Shown here one piece after another: positions 29,095 to 42,600 of a DNA stretch of 64,000 nucleotides. A model generated the notes under the pieces. The model saw only the letters and a list, made by a program, of their open reading frames with translations. It was not told where the DNA came from and did not search any database. Numbering within the stretch: the stretch's first letter is position 1; each line of letters begins with the position of its first letter. Location of the stretch: contig CM047431.1 in the NCBI GenBank assembly GCA_026168455.1, positions 61,648,910-61,712,909 of the forward strand, read 5' to 3'. The translations under genes and the position numbers were made by a program. The stretch comes from Theocolax elegans. Its lineage: Eukaryota > Arthropoda > Insecta > Hymenoptera > Cerocephalidae.

Positions 29095-29700
29095 TTTTTT
29101 TTCATTTTTTTTATTAACCAGTATCAGAAATACATAGAATTCCTTAGAATTACATAGAATTTCCCACAGAGATATAATACAAATATCTGTTGGTGGAACC
29201 GGCAAGATACTAAAATATCTAATACTTATATACTAAAATTACATAATACTTGCATACTAAAATGACATAGTAAAATTCTTTCAATATATGTATAATATAT
29301 AACATCCATAAAAAGGCTACAAAAACTCATAAAATCACTAAGGCAACATTAAACAAAACAATGATAATTAAGATTCTATTTATAAAATAAAATTTGTATA
29401 GATTTTTTAAATATTATTAACTATCCAGTCTTTCAATTTTATCTTTTTGTTTTTCTTATTTAATTCTTTTAGACTAATTGGTAGCTTATTCAACAAACCT
29501 ATAGCTTTGATATAACTATTTTTTTTGCCTACAGTTTTTTTGAAACTTGGAATAGGTAGATTCTTATTTATAGTTATACTGTTCGAAGACATAAACAAAT
29601 TACTTAAACTATTATAATGATATGATAAACAATTTAACGCATATAATTGTTCTATATTTAACGGGTAATCTTTAATTATATGTTAGAAAATAATATTATA
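29095..29700 (-). pseudogene. decayed LINE: reverse-transcriptase C-terminus and 3' UTR
   Basis: On the minus strand, an open frame ending at 29407 reads through SYHYNSLSNLF, then PSFKKTVGKKNSYIKAIGLL, then NKLPISLKEL and a terminal KLKDWIVNNI. This P-x-K-T-x-G-K-x-S-x-Y...N-x-LP-x-x-K pattern is the usual C-terminal end of insect non-LTR reverse transcriptases. The 3' UTR follows, with a hairpin at 29167-29189 and an A/T-rich tail near 29095. There is no upstream reverse-transcriptase core, so the copy is strongly 5' truncated. The LINE clade is not assigned. Confidence 0.55.
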
Positions 29701-30480
29701 AATTTTTTGCATCAAGGAAATACTATCAAATACTATTCAAATGATTTTTTCTTTATTTCTTTATTACAATAATACATTATGTTGCTAACATCAGAACATA
29801 ATATATATGTCCGATGTAACAAAATATTCTCTAGATTAGAGGTATTAAACCTGTACATAGATCTGGTAATAATTAATATTTAATTTATCTAAAATAAATT
29901 CGTAAATCTACAACAAACTAAATATTTGTATGCGTTGCGAATAACATTCATATAAAAATATGATAATTATAAATATTTTGAATTGAAAAATTAATATTGA
30001 TTAATTGACATTTTTTATAGAACAACAATTTGGAATAATATATTCTTATTATTTTTTTATTTCTTTTGTAGAAAAAATATTTATTATTTAATTAACTTAT
30101 TTGCTTGCCGTATACTAATAAATATTTGTAACATTTTATTTATATTTAATTTTCCAACGTTTTGACATTAAGTTAATTCGTTGATCAATCTTAATTTAGA
30201 GCATAAATCCATTCTGAATCAGTCGTTTTCGTATCCGGGTGCATCAGCTGCTCGTCGTCGTATTCTTTATACATTGCAGTTGCCAATGACTAAGTTCGTA
30301 AGTGGGTTCAAACGATATAGGTTGGATAATTATCCTAGAAAAGAATGAATGAACTCCTCCGGCCGGAGTCCGGACTCCGGTATGGTATGTATGTAACGTG
30401 CATATATATATATATATATATATACATAAGGAATTAGGAATCTGAATAGGATAAAAGAAAAAGCAGGTTCAAGTGTCGCA
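29701..30480. other. intergenic, AT-rich
   Basis: No feature recognised except a (TA)n tract at about 30404-30424. Confidence 0.5.
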
Positions 30481-30742
30481 CCTCCCGTCAGATGTCGGTA
30501 GAGTCTAAAAATCGTCCGGTTTATAGTGAGTATACGAGGAGGCAGGCAGGAGGCAACCGAGCCGAGGGCCGAGCCGAGCGAGGCTTGCTGCTGCACCGCA
30601 CCAGTCGGCCGCGCATGCAACAAGTGGCATAATAAACGTTTCGACGGGCGCACGGGTGACGGGACGGCGACGGCGTCGGTCTCGCGCGCGCATCAAGGGA
30701 GTGTCCTTGACTTAACCGGGGTGGGATGCTCGACCATCAGCA

Positions 30743-30774
30743 ATGTCCACCGAGTCGACGATACCCGACTCCGG
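30743..30774 (+). CDS. candidate first coding exon of the zinc-finger gene (phase 2)
   Basis: A locally GC-rich block (30,500-30,780) ends with an ATG in AGCAATGTCC. It reads MSTESTIPDS to a strong donor, CCGG|GTGAGT. Phase 2 fits the acceptor AAAG at 46425-46428, from which the zinc-finger exon stays open. If correct, the first intron is about 15.6 kb. The acceptor has a poor pyrimidine tract and a phase match has a one-in-three chance, so the link is tentative. Confidence 0.3.
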
Positions 30775-32885
30775 GTGAGTTTAGCCAATTCGTCTACTAA
30801 CCGTATGTCCCCCGAGTTTACATGTCTACTAACCGTATATATATGTATATCAAAACGATCCTCCTCGCACACGCACGTACCGCACACACACACACACGCA
30901 CACACACGCACGCACGCACGCATACGTGTATACCGACGAGACGTCTCTCATCTCGCGCGTGCATGGGTGCGTGCGTGCGTGTGTGCGTGTGCGAGCGTTA
31001 TGTTTTTTTTGGATTTCCTTTGGTGGTATACATATATATATATATATATACACTTATGCGCGCAAGATGGTCAGACGTGGTTTTTCTCTCAACCAACGAC
31101 TTCGAGAATTTCGGTCGGGTTAGTGAACGTGTGTATATAAGGACTCGTGCACACAAACGCACACGCACGCGCGTGCACGTACCTGCGTACACCTACATAT
31201 ATATATATATATATACACATATATATCTACGCCTCCCTGGTACACATACACACGGCATTGACGTATGCACTTTGCCATCACTTCTTTCTTTTACTTATAC
31301 CCGCTGCGTTTTAAGGAAATGTGCATTCTATTTTTTTTTGTTTTGTTTTCGGTAAGATATAAGTACGTGTGTACGTGTCGCCGTGTTCGCGTGTGTACCG
31401 ACTAGACGAATATATACTTACCTGTCTTTAGATTTTCGGTCTTATATATAGGTGTTATCACGAATGAACGTTTGGGTAAATACCTGCATATACTATAAAT
31501 TATAGAAGGTTGTAAATTGTAACGAGTCGAAGGGAATTTCGATTAGATTAATGCTCCTTATTTTCATTTGCATTTGATACGTGATGTATATACATATATG
31601 TATATATATATACGTTACCGGACAAGATCGACAAGGATAGTTTTTTGTTTCAAGAAAGGAAGAAAAAAACCGCGATAGTTTAAATTGTTTATTATACGCG
31701 GTGACTGACTACTCGTATCGGCAATGTGATTCTTATTAATTTTAATTAAAACGCTATATGCACGCCGTGAAAAAAAGGTGTAATAACAATGACAATGTTA
31801 TATCGAGTAATATTTACTATATAAGTACCTATATATCTTTTATAGTATTAATATTTATTAATACTTGCTGTACAAATCTGGTAATTTTTATAATAATTGT
31901 CAACTCTGGCACTCGACTTATACACTCGTAATAACATTGTTATTTTGTAAAATGATCTCTTCAGTTACACAGAGTGTAAAATTGCTTAAATAAAAAAAAA
32001 GGAAAACATTGTCATTTTTACTACAACCTTTCCCTCCGTGTACGTACCTACATACACATACCTCTCGTTTGAAAGATCGCTTTCTAACACCGCTTAAAAA
32101 AAATAGGAACAAATCAATCGCGCGAAATTGAAAAGTCTTACCCAATATTTGGATGCACGAATATTTGTAGGTGTCGCGCTTATAGAGGAGAAAAATAGTA
32201 TAGACGGAAATAGAGATATATTTTGAAGTCATAATTTTGAAGTCATTGTTATTCAAAGAGGATCGAATATCCATTCAAAAATTTTGAAAGCATTGCACAA
32301 TAATTTCAATTCTAAAACACCGGTTTACCTGCTAAGCAAACGCACGTACAATATATATATATATATGTATATAATAAGACTCGTTTTATCTTCTCACGTT
32401 CACGTATATAAACTGAACAACGTATACGTACACGCGTACAATTAAATCATTACTTATCGTACACGCAATAGAAAAATAAAGGAAAAAATGTAATTTTTTT
32501 AACCGATTATTCTGTTTTAACAGAGATGAATTATACTTTCGATGTTTTTTTTTATTAAAATTCGAGGCTATATTTATCTTGCACTTGGGTAACGATATCG
32601 AGTAATTTGTATATTGAATATAACGATTTAAATACATTTAAACGAATCGATAGGATACGTGGAAATTGGATAACCGTATCTTAATGGCATGCCAATGAAA
32701 AATGAAAACTCGCATCGAATTATAATTATACGGTATATTTTCGTAAATTAATGTTGACCATACTTTCATAAATGAAATGGTTGATCTTTATGTACTTTTT
32801 TTAATATATACACTTTGTTTATGTATATAGATGTTATATTATGTTATTATTATACGCAGTTTATTAAAAATTCATTACGTATTTT
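30775..32885. other. microsatellite-rich intron or intergenic sequence
   Basis: CA/GC tracts at 30882-30922, TG/CG at 30960-30990, TA at 31031-31050 and 31196-31216. No coding exon supported. Confidence 0.5.
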
Positions 32886-35800
32886 ACGACATTTTATTAA
32901 ACATAATTTTTCTCTTGGTTTTTAACGTTTGTCTGTTATTTGGATACCGATCACTCTATCGTCGTTTAATATTGTAACACAAATGTTTTAAAATATTTTC
33001 TTTACAACGGAGTGCCATAGTCAATATTTATCGTCCCTACCCTATATATACCTATACAAACGCGATAATTAAAAATGTAAGAGACAAAAATAAACGAAGA
33101 GGCGCCTTTACTTATCAATAATCTAACTGTGTGTGCTGAACGTAAAACTCAAATATAATATTGCACTTCTTCTCGAGAAAAATCTTAGCAAAAATGTGAT
33201 TACCTGTGAGGGTGAACATGCTTGACATTGTTTAAATTAATATAGAAATTTTTTATCGGTCTTGCTTTAGTTAAGTTCTTAGAGTTCTATAGAGTCGTTC
33301 GATGTTAACTCAGCAAGACCGACAAAATTTTTATATTAATTTAAAAACTTTTGCCTGGATGAGAAAAATTATATATTTTTAGTGCTTGACTTCTCAAAAA
33401 CACAATAATACATTTTAATCTGACATTGTGGCCGGTCTGATAAATCTGGACCGTTTTATTTATTAAAATACTTTTAATTCGTCTCCATCGAGTTGATTGA
33501 CATTTTAGTGCGACTCGATAATCTGAGAGACGATATACCGATGGTTAATACTGATCTTCATCGGTAACAAAATTTAGTATACTCTATATACAAAATTGTT
33601 CTACAATGACTATACTAAAATTTGCCTAAAATTGAATGTGCAGCTAAAGTGCATGCTGTATAAAAATCTAGTACTGATCATATATGCCAAATTTTTCTTA
33701 ATATCTGTACTAAATTTTTTTATAGTGAATAAAGATTTAATGTAAGGTTTTTACAAAATCTATATGGTTCTATGAAGCATTTATTTCCAATAATTGTTAC
33801 ATTATAATATATTATAAAATGTAGTGAACCTTAATTACATTGATTTATTTAAGCATTTATATGTATTCAAAAATTTGATAAAACTTATTTTTTTTATTAG
33901 ATCGGTGTTATATACTATTTAGTATTGTACTAATTTATAATCGACAACAGAGTATTGTGCCGTGTATTTAATGATACATTCGAAACTTATAGCTGTGCAC
34001 CAGTAAAAGAAAATTTATCCATATATTTTTATAGAATATTTCGAAGATTCGACTGTCTTGTAGCCGTAAAAAAATTTTTTTGAGATGATATTGATTTTAT
34101 AGCGAGATAATATTGATAATATTATTAATTTTTTTAATTGGAACAAATGTACTTTATAGAGAATAAAAAAATCTATCCGCTCGATTTTGGATTGACAAAC
34201 TATCTTTATTAGTTATTTTGTTATTTAAACTAAATGTTTTTTTTTAATATTTTATAGTTTGCAAATTAATCAGTTAAGTGTGCTGAAAAATTTTATGATG
34301 AAAGAACCATTTAATGGCCAAAAACTGTAAAAATTTCAAATTATATCGAATAGTTCTCATTGAAAAAATTAAAATGTAAAACAATTGGGGTTTTTATGTC
34401 GAACGTTTTCAGGAATAAAAAGCATTTAATTCATTTGAAATTTTGGGAAATAACAGTTTTTTTGTAGTTTCGATGTTCATATCTCTGAAAATAATAGATT
34501 AAATACGTTGAAAAAAATCGTAGAAATAGAACATAATAATGGCATTTTGCTGTATATAAATCGTTCATGGTTTAGTTTTTGAGAAAAAAATTATAATCTC
34601 AAATGTAATTTTTATTAAAGTTTTGTTTACTTGTAAAGTAATCTAATCTGGAACTAAACATATTTTTGAAAGTAAATGTTTTTAGAAAATCCAGGAAATC
34701 AAAAAAAAATAATTTTTTATATTTTTAATTGATACTATCAAAAGTTTTTCTTATTATGAACAAAAATCACTGTCTTGTGCGCAAGATGGCTTCTTATAGT
34801 TTGTTATATTTTTAATCGATACCATCTAAAATTTTCTATGCCAGTCGATGAAAAATTCAATTTGATTCAACACAATTTTCTTATAATGAAAAAAATTCTA
34901 GGATTATTTGTAACCGAAGATTATGAATATTATTAATTAAAAATCGACGAAATGTCCTTTATTTTTCTATTTTAATAATTTTTTTATTACATGTTTTATA
35001 TAGAACTGTACTTTGTTGTATTACACAAACACATTAATTGTTTTTAGCTAGGTATAACATAGCTATATAAGTTTCAATCAGAAAAGAATAATATTTTTCG
35101 AAGTGTTATAACATTTTATTTTAAATAATCAAATAATACTATATTCACAGTCAATTCTATTCTATAATGTCACAGGTCAATTTAAGGAAGCTACGTGTCA
35201 ATTAATTGGCCGCGGTTTTTTTTTTGTGTTATAAGCAAAGTTTGGATAAAATTCATGCTCCAAATGTTATGTACTTTCCTAGTTAGTGATGTCATTATAA
35301 AACAGTTTTTGCATGGTCTGAACTAATTTGATATAATATGCAAAACCTTAGCATGTCCAATTTTAGATAAACGTTTAGTAAATCATTATACAACATTTTT
35401 GTATGGACTACACTAAATTTCTTTATCTGGGTCTACATTTTTCTTCGAAAATGAAAATTTCGATTGAAGTAAAATGATGAGTCCTGATTACATTTGCAGA
35501 CGTTGTCACGTTTATAATTGACCTTAAGTATATGTCGAACTGTAAATATATAAAGTATTTTAAGTAAATTTTTTTCACATTTCTTTAGCAACATCTACTG
35601 TTTTTTATGTAAATCCCAAATACAAAAGTATTAAGTAGTACAATAAATTATTTATCAGAATCGAGTCGTATAACCAACCACACCTTCGAAAAATGTTTGT
35701 ACGACAATACAATATCTATCTAGTTATTCGCGCTAACTTGTTTGCAGATATTTTTTATTTATTCTTGTTTACGTAGTCACGTATTATTCGATTATACTTA

Positions 35801-35960
35801 ATGTCCCTATATTTTGGGTTTTCGTAAAAGATTATAGAAAAAATTTAAATTTTGATGAATGAAAAATACTATTTTCAGCATTCTAGATCAGGTGTTAAGC
35901 TTTCAGTAACTTTTACTTGAGCGATCTCTGCTAGAAAATCAACTAATCTTTTTAGTTAAG
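32886..35960. repeat. 3.1 kb tandem duplication, copy 1
   Basis: About 3075 bp, from TTTTACGACATTTTATTAAA to ...AATCTTTTTAGTTAAG. It is collinear with 35999-39695 at high identity, with small indels (for example ACATAATT/ACTAATT near the start). It holds no ORF of coding quality, and includes a 115-bp hairpin at 33231-33345. Confidence 0.9.
33231..33345. mobile_element. 115-bp terminal-repeat hairpin, copy 1
   Basis: The left arm (33231-33266) and right arm (33312-33345) are reverse complements apart from a 2-nt gap and two or three mismatches. Both carry CGGTCTTGCT / AGCAAGACCG at the inner end and TTTAAATTAATATA outside. It looks like a MITE or a collapsed inverted-repeat element. The outer sequence resembles the inverted repeats of the element at 55269-55543. 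Confidence 0.6.
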
Positions 35961-35998
35961 CATTTATATGTATTCAAAAATTTGATAAAACTTATTTT
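35958..35998. repeat. 41-nt filler at the duplication junction
   Basis: The junction between the two 3.1 kb copies holds a 41-nt segment identical to 33851-33891 and its copy-2 counterpart, starting AAGCATTTATATGTATTCAA. This is a templated-insertion signature. Confidence 0.8.
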
Positions 35999-36345
35999 AC
36001 GACATTTTATTAAACTAATTTTTCTCTTGGTTTTTAACGTTTGCTATTATTTGGATACCGATCACTCTATCGTCGTTTAATATTGTAACACAAATGTTTT
36101 AAAATATTTTCTTTACAACGGAGTGTCATAGTCAATATTTATCGTCCCTACCCTATATATACCTATACAAACGCGATAATTAAAAATGTAAGAGACAAAA
36201 ATAAACGAAGAGGCGCCTTTACTTATCAATAATCTAACTGCGTGTGCTGAACGTAAAACTCAAATATTATACTTATTGCACTTCTTCTCGAGAAAAATCT
36301 TAGCAAAAATGTGATTACCTGTGAGGGTGAACATGCTTGACATTG

Positions 36346-36460
36346 TTTAAATTAATATAAAAATTTTTTATCGGTCTTGCTTTAGTTAAGTTCTTAGAGT
36401 TCTATAGAGTCGTTCGACGTTAACTCAGCAAGACCGGCAAAATTTTTATATTAATTTAAA
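36346..36460. mobile_element. 115-bp terminal-repeat hairpin, copy 2
   Basis: Collinear copy of 33231-33345 with single-base differences (AGACCGGC in place of AGACCGAC). The arms still pair. Confidence 0.6.
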
Positions 36461-37602
36461 AACTTTTGCCTGGATGAGAAAAGTTATATATTTTTAGTGC
36501 TTGACTTCTCAAAAACACAATAATACATTTTAATCTGACATTGTGGCCGGTCTGATAAATCTGGACCGTTTTATTTTATTAAAATACTTTTAATTCGTCT
36601 CCATCGAGTTGATTGACATTTTAGTGCGACTCGATAATCTGAGAGACGATATACCGATGGTTAATACTGATCTTCATCGGTAACAAAATTTAGTATACTC
36701 TATATACAAAATTGTTCTACAAATGACTATACTAAAATTTGCCTAAAATTGGACGTGCTAAATTTGTGCATGCTACTGATCATATATGCCAAATTTTTTT
36801 TAATGACTACTAAATTTTTGTATATTGAATAAAGATTTAATGTAAGGTTTTTACAAAATCTATATGGTTCTATGAAGCATTTAGTTCCAATAATTGATAC
36901 ATTATAATATATTATAAAATGTAGTGAACCTTAGTTACATTGATTTATTTAAGCATTTATATGTATTCAAAAATTTGATAAAACTTATTTTTTTTATTAG
37001 ATCGGTATTATATACTATTTAGTATTGTACTAATTTATAATCGACAACAGAGTATTGTGCCGTGTATTTAATGATACATTCGAAACTTATAGCTGTGCAC
37101 CAGTAAAAGAAAATTTATCCATATATTTTTATAGAATATTTCGAAGATTCGACTGTCTTGTAGCCGTAAAAAAATTTTTTTAGAGATCATATTGATTTTA
37201 TAGTGAGAAAATATTGATAATATTATTAATTTTTTTAATTGGAACAAATGTACTTTATAGAGAATAAAAAAACTATCTGCTCGATTTTGGATTGACAAAC
37301 TATCTTTATTAGTTATTTTGTTATTTAAACAAAATTTTTTTTTTAAAATATTTTATAGTTTGCAAATTAATCAGTTAAGTGTGCTGAAAAATTTTATGAT
37401 AAAAGAACCATTTAATGGCCAAAAACTGTAAAAATTTCAAATTATATCGAATAGTTCTCATTGAAAAAATTAAAATGTAAACAATTGGGGTTTTTATGTC
37501 GAACGTTTTCAGGAATAAAAAGCATTTAATTCATTTGAAATTTTGGGAAATAACAGTTTTTTGTAGTTTCGATGTTCATATCTCTGAAAATAATAATACG
37601 TT

Positions 37603-38778
37603 GAAAAAAAATCGTGAAATAGAACATAATAATGGCATTTTGCTGTATATAAATCGTTCATGGTTTAGTTTTTGAGAAAAAAAATTATAATCTCAAATGT
37701 AATTTTTATTAAAGTTTTGTTTACTTGTAAAGTAATCTAATCTGGAACTAAACATATTTTTGAAAGTAAATGTTTTTAGAAAATCCAGGAAATCAAAAAA
37801 AAATAATTTTTTATATTTTTAATTGATACTATCAAAAGTTTTTCTTATTATGAACAAAAATCACTGTCTTGTGCGCAAGATGGCTTCTTATAGTTTGTTA
37901 TATTTTTAATCGATACCATCTAAAATTTTCTATGCCAGTCGATGAAAAATTCAATTTGATTCAACACAATTTTCTTATAATGAAAAAAATTCTAGGATTA
38001 TTTGTAACCGAAGATTATGAATATTATTAATTAAAAATCGACGAAAATGTCCTTTATTTTTCTATTTTAATAATTTTTTTATTACATGTTTTATATAGAA
38101 CTGTACTTTGTTGTATTACACAAACACATTAATTGTTTTTAGCTAGGTATAACATAGCTATATAAGTTTCAATCAGAAAAGAATAATATTTTACGTTGAA
38201 ATAAAATCGTTGGGAATAGAACCATAATAATTGGCATTTTGCTGTATATAAATCGTTCATGGTTTAGTTTTTGAGAAAAAAATTATAATCTCAAATGTAA
38301 TTTTTATTAAAGTTTTGTTTACTTGTAAAGTAATCTAATCTGGCAACTAAACATATTTTTGAAAGTAAATGTTTTTAGAAAATCCAGGAAATCAAAAAAT
38401 ATAATTTTTTATATTTTTAATTGATACTATCAAAAGTTTTTCTTATTATGAACAAAAATCACTGTCTTGTACGCAAGATGGCTTCTTATAGTTTGTTATA
38501 TTTTTAATCGATACCATCTAAAATTTTTTATGCCAGTCGATGAAAAATTCAATTTGATTCTACACAATTTTCTTATAATGAAAAAAATTGTAGGATTATT
38601 CGTAACCGAAGATTATGAATAATATTAATTAAAAATCGACGAAAATGTCCTTTATTTTTCTATTTTAATAATTTTTTTATATAGAACTGTACTTTGTCGT
38701 ATTACACAAACACATTAATTTTTTTTTAGCTAGGTATAACATAGCTATATAAGTTTGAATCAGAAAAGAATAATATTT
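37603..38778. repeat. nested tandem duplication of about 590 bp
   Basis: 37603-38192 is repeated as 38193-38778. Both begin with ACGTTGAAA and end in GAATAATATTT. Copy 1 of the large unit has only one version (about 34510-35099). Confidence 0.85.
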
Positions 38779-39695
38779 TTCGAAGTGTTATAACATTTTA
38801 TTTTAAATAATCAAATAATACTATATTCACAGTCAATTCTATTCTATAATGCGCAGTATTCACAGGTCAATTTAAGGAAGCTACGTGTCAATTAATTTGC
38901 CGCGGTTTTTTTTGAGTTATAAGCAAAGTTTGGATAAAATCCATGCTCCAAATGTTAAGTACTTTCCTAGTTAGTGATGTCATTATAAAACAGTTTTTGC
39001 ATGGTCTGAACTAAATTTGATATAAGTAATATGCAAAACCTTAGCATATGTCCAATTTTAGATAAACGTTTAGTAAATCATTATACAACATTTTTGTATG
39101 GACTACACTAAATTTCTTTATCTGGGTCTACATTTTTCTTCGAAAATGAAAATTTACGATTGAAGTAAAATGATGAGTCCTGATTTACATTTGCAGATGT
39201 TGTCACGTTTATAATCATTGACCTTAAGTATGTCGAACTGTAAATATATAAAGTATTTTAAGTAAACATGATTGTTACCGACCAAGCATCGGAGATTTTT
39301 TTCACATTTCTTTAGCAACATCTACTGTTTTTTATGTAAATCCCAAATACAAAAGTATTAAGTAGTACAATAAATTATTTATCAGAATCGAGTCGTATAT
39401 TTAACCAACCACACCTTCGAAAAATGTTTGTATCGACAATACATATATCTATCTAGTTATCCGCGCTAACTTGTTTGCAGATATTTTTTATTTATTTACT
39501 TGTTTACGTAGTCACGTATTATTCGATTATACTTAATGTCCCTATATTTTGGGTTTTCGTAAAAGATTATAGAAAAAATTTAAATTTTGATGAATGAAAA
39601 ATACTATTTTCAGCATTCTAGATCAGGTGTTAAGCTTTCAGTAACTTTTACTTGAGCGATCTCTGCTAGAAAATCAACTAATCTTTTTAGTTAAG

Positions 39696-42600
39696 ATAAT
39701 AAAAAACATTAGATAATTTGAGTCGCTATAATAATAAATTATTTTTTAGTTAAATTTCATGAAGAATCGGTTTAAAATGATCTTATTCTAATAGGTGAAC
39801 AGTAGTTTAATAATTTTAGCCAATATTTCTCTAACATCAGTGAAAAATTTGCAATCTGAAATACGAATGAAAACGTACATAAAGAATTGTTGAAATATTT
39901 TTACAAGTAATACATCATTATTTTCGATATTAATAAAATGACGATTATTATTACTAAACAAATTATTCAAATCCCTGATACGAATAAAAACATAATCCAA
40001 AAAAATACATAAAAATTGGCAATAAATGCTTTATTAAGGAATATATAGATGGATCGGTCAAGTAATAGATCCTAATGACATTTAATATAGTAAGTATAAA
40101 CCACTATAAATATGTAACGCTTGATTGTTTGAGCGTCTATGTCATTATAACTATTATAAAAATATATTATTTATGTTGTAAAAACTGTTGGTACGCGTCT
40201 AACATTTTAATTATAATTATATCAAATAAAGGTATCGTCAATTAAATTACCTATTTTTTTTAAATTACAATTTAATTATTATCACCTTTTACAAATATAA
40301 TAAAGTTATAATGAAATAGGCGTTCAAACAATTTAGGCTTATTTTAGCCTTCTATATTTATAGTTGTTTATACAAATGTCTTGACTGTGAAATGTCATTA
40401 GGGTTTGTAACTCCATCGATCTACTTTTTCCTACTAATATTTGTAGCAAATATTAAAATGTATACAATATTAGTAGAAATCGTATTTCATTAAATAGGTA
40501 ATAAATAGATATTTTTAATAGAATTATCGAAAAATTGGTGAAAAATAGGCTAAAAATGTGCTCATTTTTATCCTCCCGGTGAAACGCTTTTTCTCCTAAT
40601 TTTTAACCATGAATAGACTAATATATAATTTTTATTCTGTATTGAGCTAATTTTTAGATGATAAATATAGATCAAATTTGAGTCTAGCTACATGATATTA
40701 AATGTCTATTAAAAATGGACAAGTGAAAAATATAATAAATCACATTTATCTTCATAAATAGTGGAAATATAACAGAAATTAGTTGTAAATCACATAGAAA
40801 CTTTAAAAACCCATCCGAAACTATACAAATTTTGAAGTTTACTGTTACCGGAAAGCTGGAAACATTATTCGAATGTTTTGAGGTTAAGGTCATTTTATTA
40901 AGTGTTTAAAAAATGGGTGAAAAAGCATTTCATCACAAGGTATTTAATACCAATGTTTAATTCCTAGTTCTTTGATTGAAATTTCTACTAGGATAGTTTT
41001 TAAAAGATTATAATAAAAATTGCTATAAAAAATATGATAATTTTTAATAGAACATTTTTCTCAGTGTCTATGCTGGGGTAGCATTGGGTTATTCGTTAAC
41101 TAAGATATATATGACTCGCAACGGTATTGGTATGTCAATATACATTAGCTAAAAATTAGCTGATCTTACAATTCGTTTCGTCGACTGAAAATTTCACTCG
41201 AATTCAGTACTTTTCGACTTGTTCGAACTCGAATTCCATATAGTTAATTCGATTAGAACGACGATTCAATTATAGTTAATTTACTGATCAGTTTCCTCTG
41301 AACAATTTTGTGAGATGATTCCGTCTGAAAATCTGAAAATCCATACTGCGTTCACTTGAATATACCCCGAGAGACTGAAATCTCGGGTAATTTCTATATA
41401 CTTGAAATTTTATATATAGGCGTATGGTAGACTGAGAGGCATAATAGGATTGGATTGGTATATAGAAGAATGTCCGTAAAACACCTACAAGGACCACATT
41501 GGCCTGTATATAGGTACAGCCAGATTACGCATACAAAACCGCGTGGGTCAGCCGGGCTGACCCAGTTCGGTGTGAGGGAATGACCCCAGCGGTGAGAGAG
41601 ACTTGAAAATTCGCTCGGGTGACTTTGACCTCGCGGCGCGCCTTTCCAATCCCCTAGACACACATACTTTGATCAATGTCTTCGTTGTATGCGTGCAGCC
41701 TACACGTATAGATGAGAGAACCCCGCAGGACACTTCATTGTCCTCGTCGATACAGAAATTGTAATATACATTTAAGAAAAAACAGAAAGATTCAAAGAGT
41801 AAGGTATATATATTATACACATATTATAATCGGAGAAACCTATCTCTCTTGGCTGGTTTGTGCGCGTTTAGTGTATGTAAAAAAATCCTCGTGCTAAGCA
41901 ATTTAATTCATCTCGCTGACAAAGCGAAAAATTTTGGAAATACACGCGCGCGTGCGCTCAAACATTTCTTTTTTATTATTTTGACACGGTTAAATACATT
42001 TTTATAAATCACTTTCTCTCTCGTAGAAATGTTTGGAAACGAACGTATATAATACACACACACACACACACACAGGTACTCTCATAACGAGCCTCGGTTT
42101 TCTTTCGGGAAAACACGACCTATTCTCGGATAGAGAGAAAAAGCTACGTAAGTGCTTCTCGATTATGTCAGGTATAATGTATAATATAATCTAAAAGTGA
42201 CAATGCTGAAACATGTGGTTTAATAATGAAACTTTGTAATTTCATACACGCTTATCTATCTCTCCCTCGAAATTAACTTGTATTTTTTTTTTACTTCTCC
42301 TAGAGACGGTTTAATTCGCCAACCGCTCACCCAACGTTATCGCTCGAAATTAGATGGACGATCAAAAGCGTATATCACATAACCGAGAAAGTTAAACGCA
42401 CGTTTTCTTTTTACCTTTTTTATAACAAAATATAATAATAATGGTTTTAAAAAATCGCGCTCGCAAAATATATATATACGCTATGAACGCAGAATGTTGC
42501 GTTAACAAAAAATTACACAATTTTTATAATTTAATGTACATTTCAAGATAAGGAAAATAAGGATGACGTATCTTTATACGTTGCTATTACACTAAGAAAA

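Larger units (their letters stand above)
35999..39695. repeat. 3.1 kb tandem duplication, copy 2 (3.7 kb with a nested duplication)
   Basis: Same start and end sequences as copy 1. The extra length of about 620 bp is explained by the nested tandem duplication at 37603-38778. Confidence 0.9.

Noticed and set aside
30822..31355. 177-codon frame with Thr-His and Ile-Tyr repeats
   Set aside because: Translation of CA and TA microsatellites.
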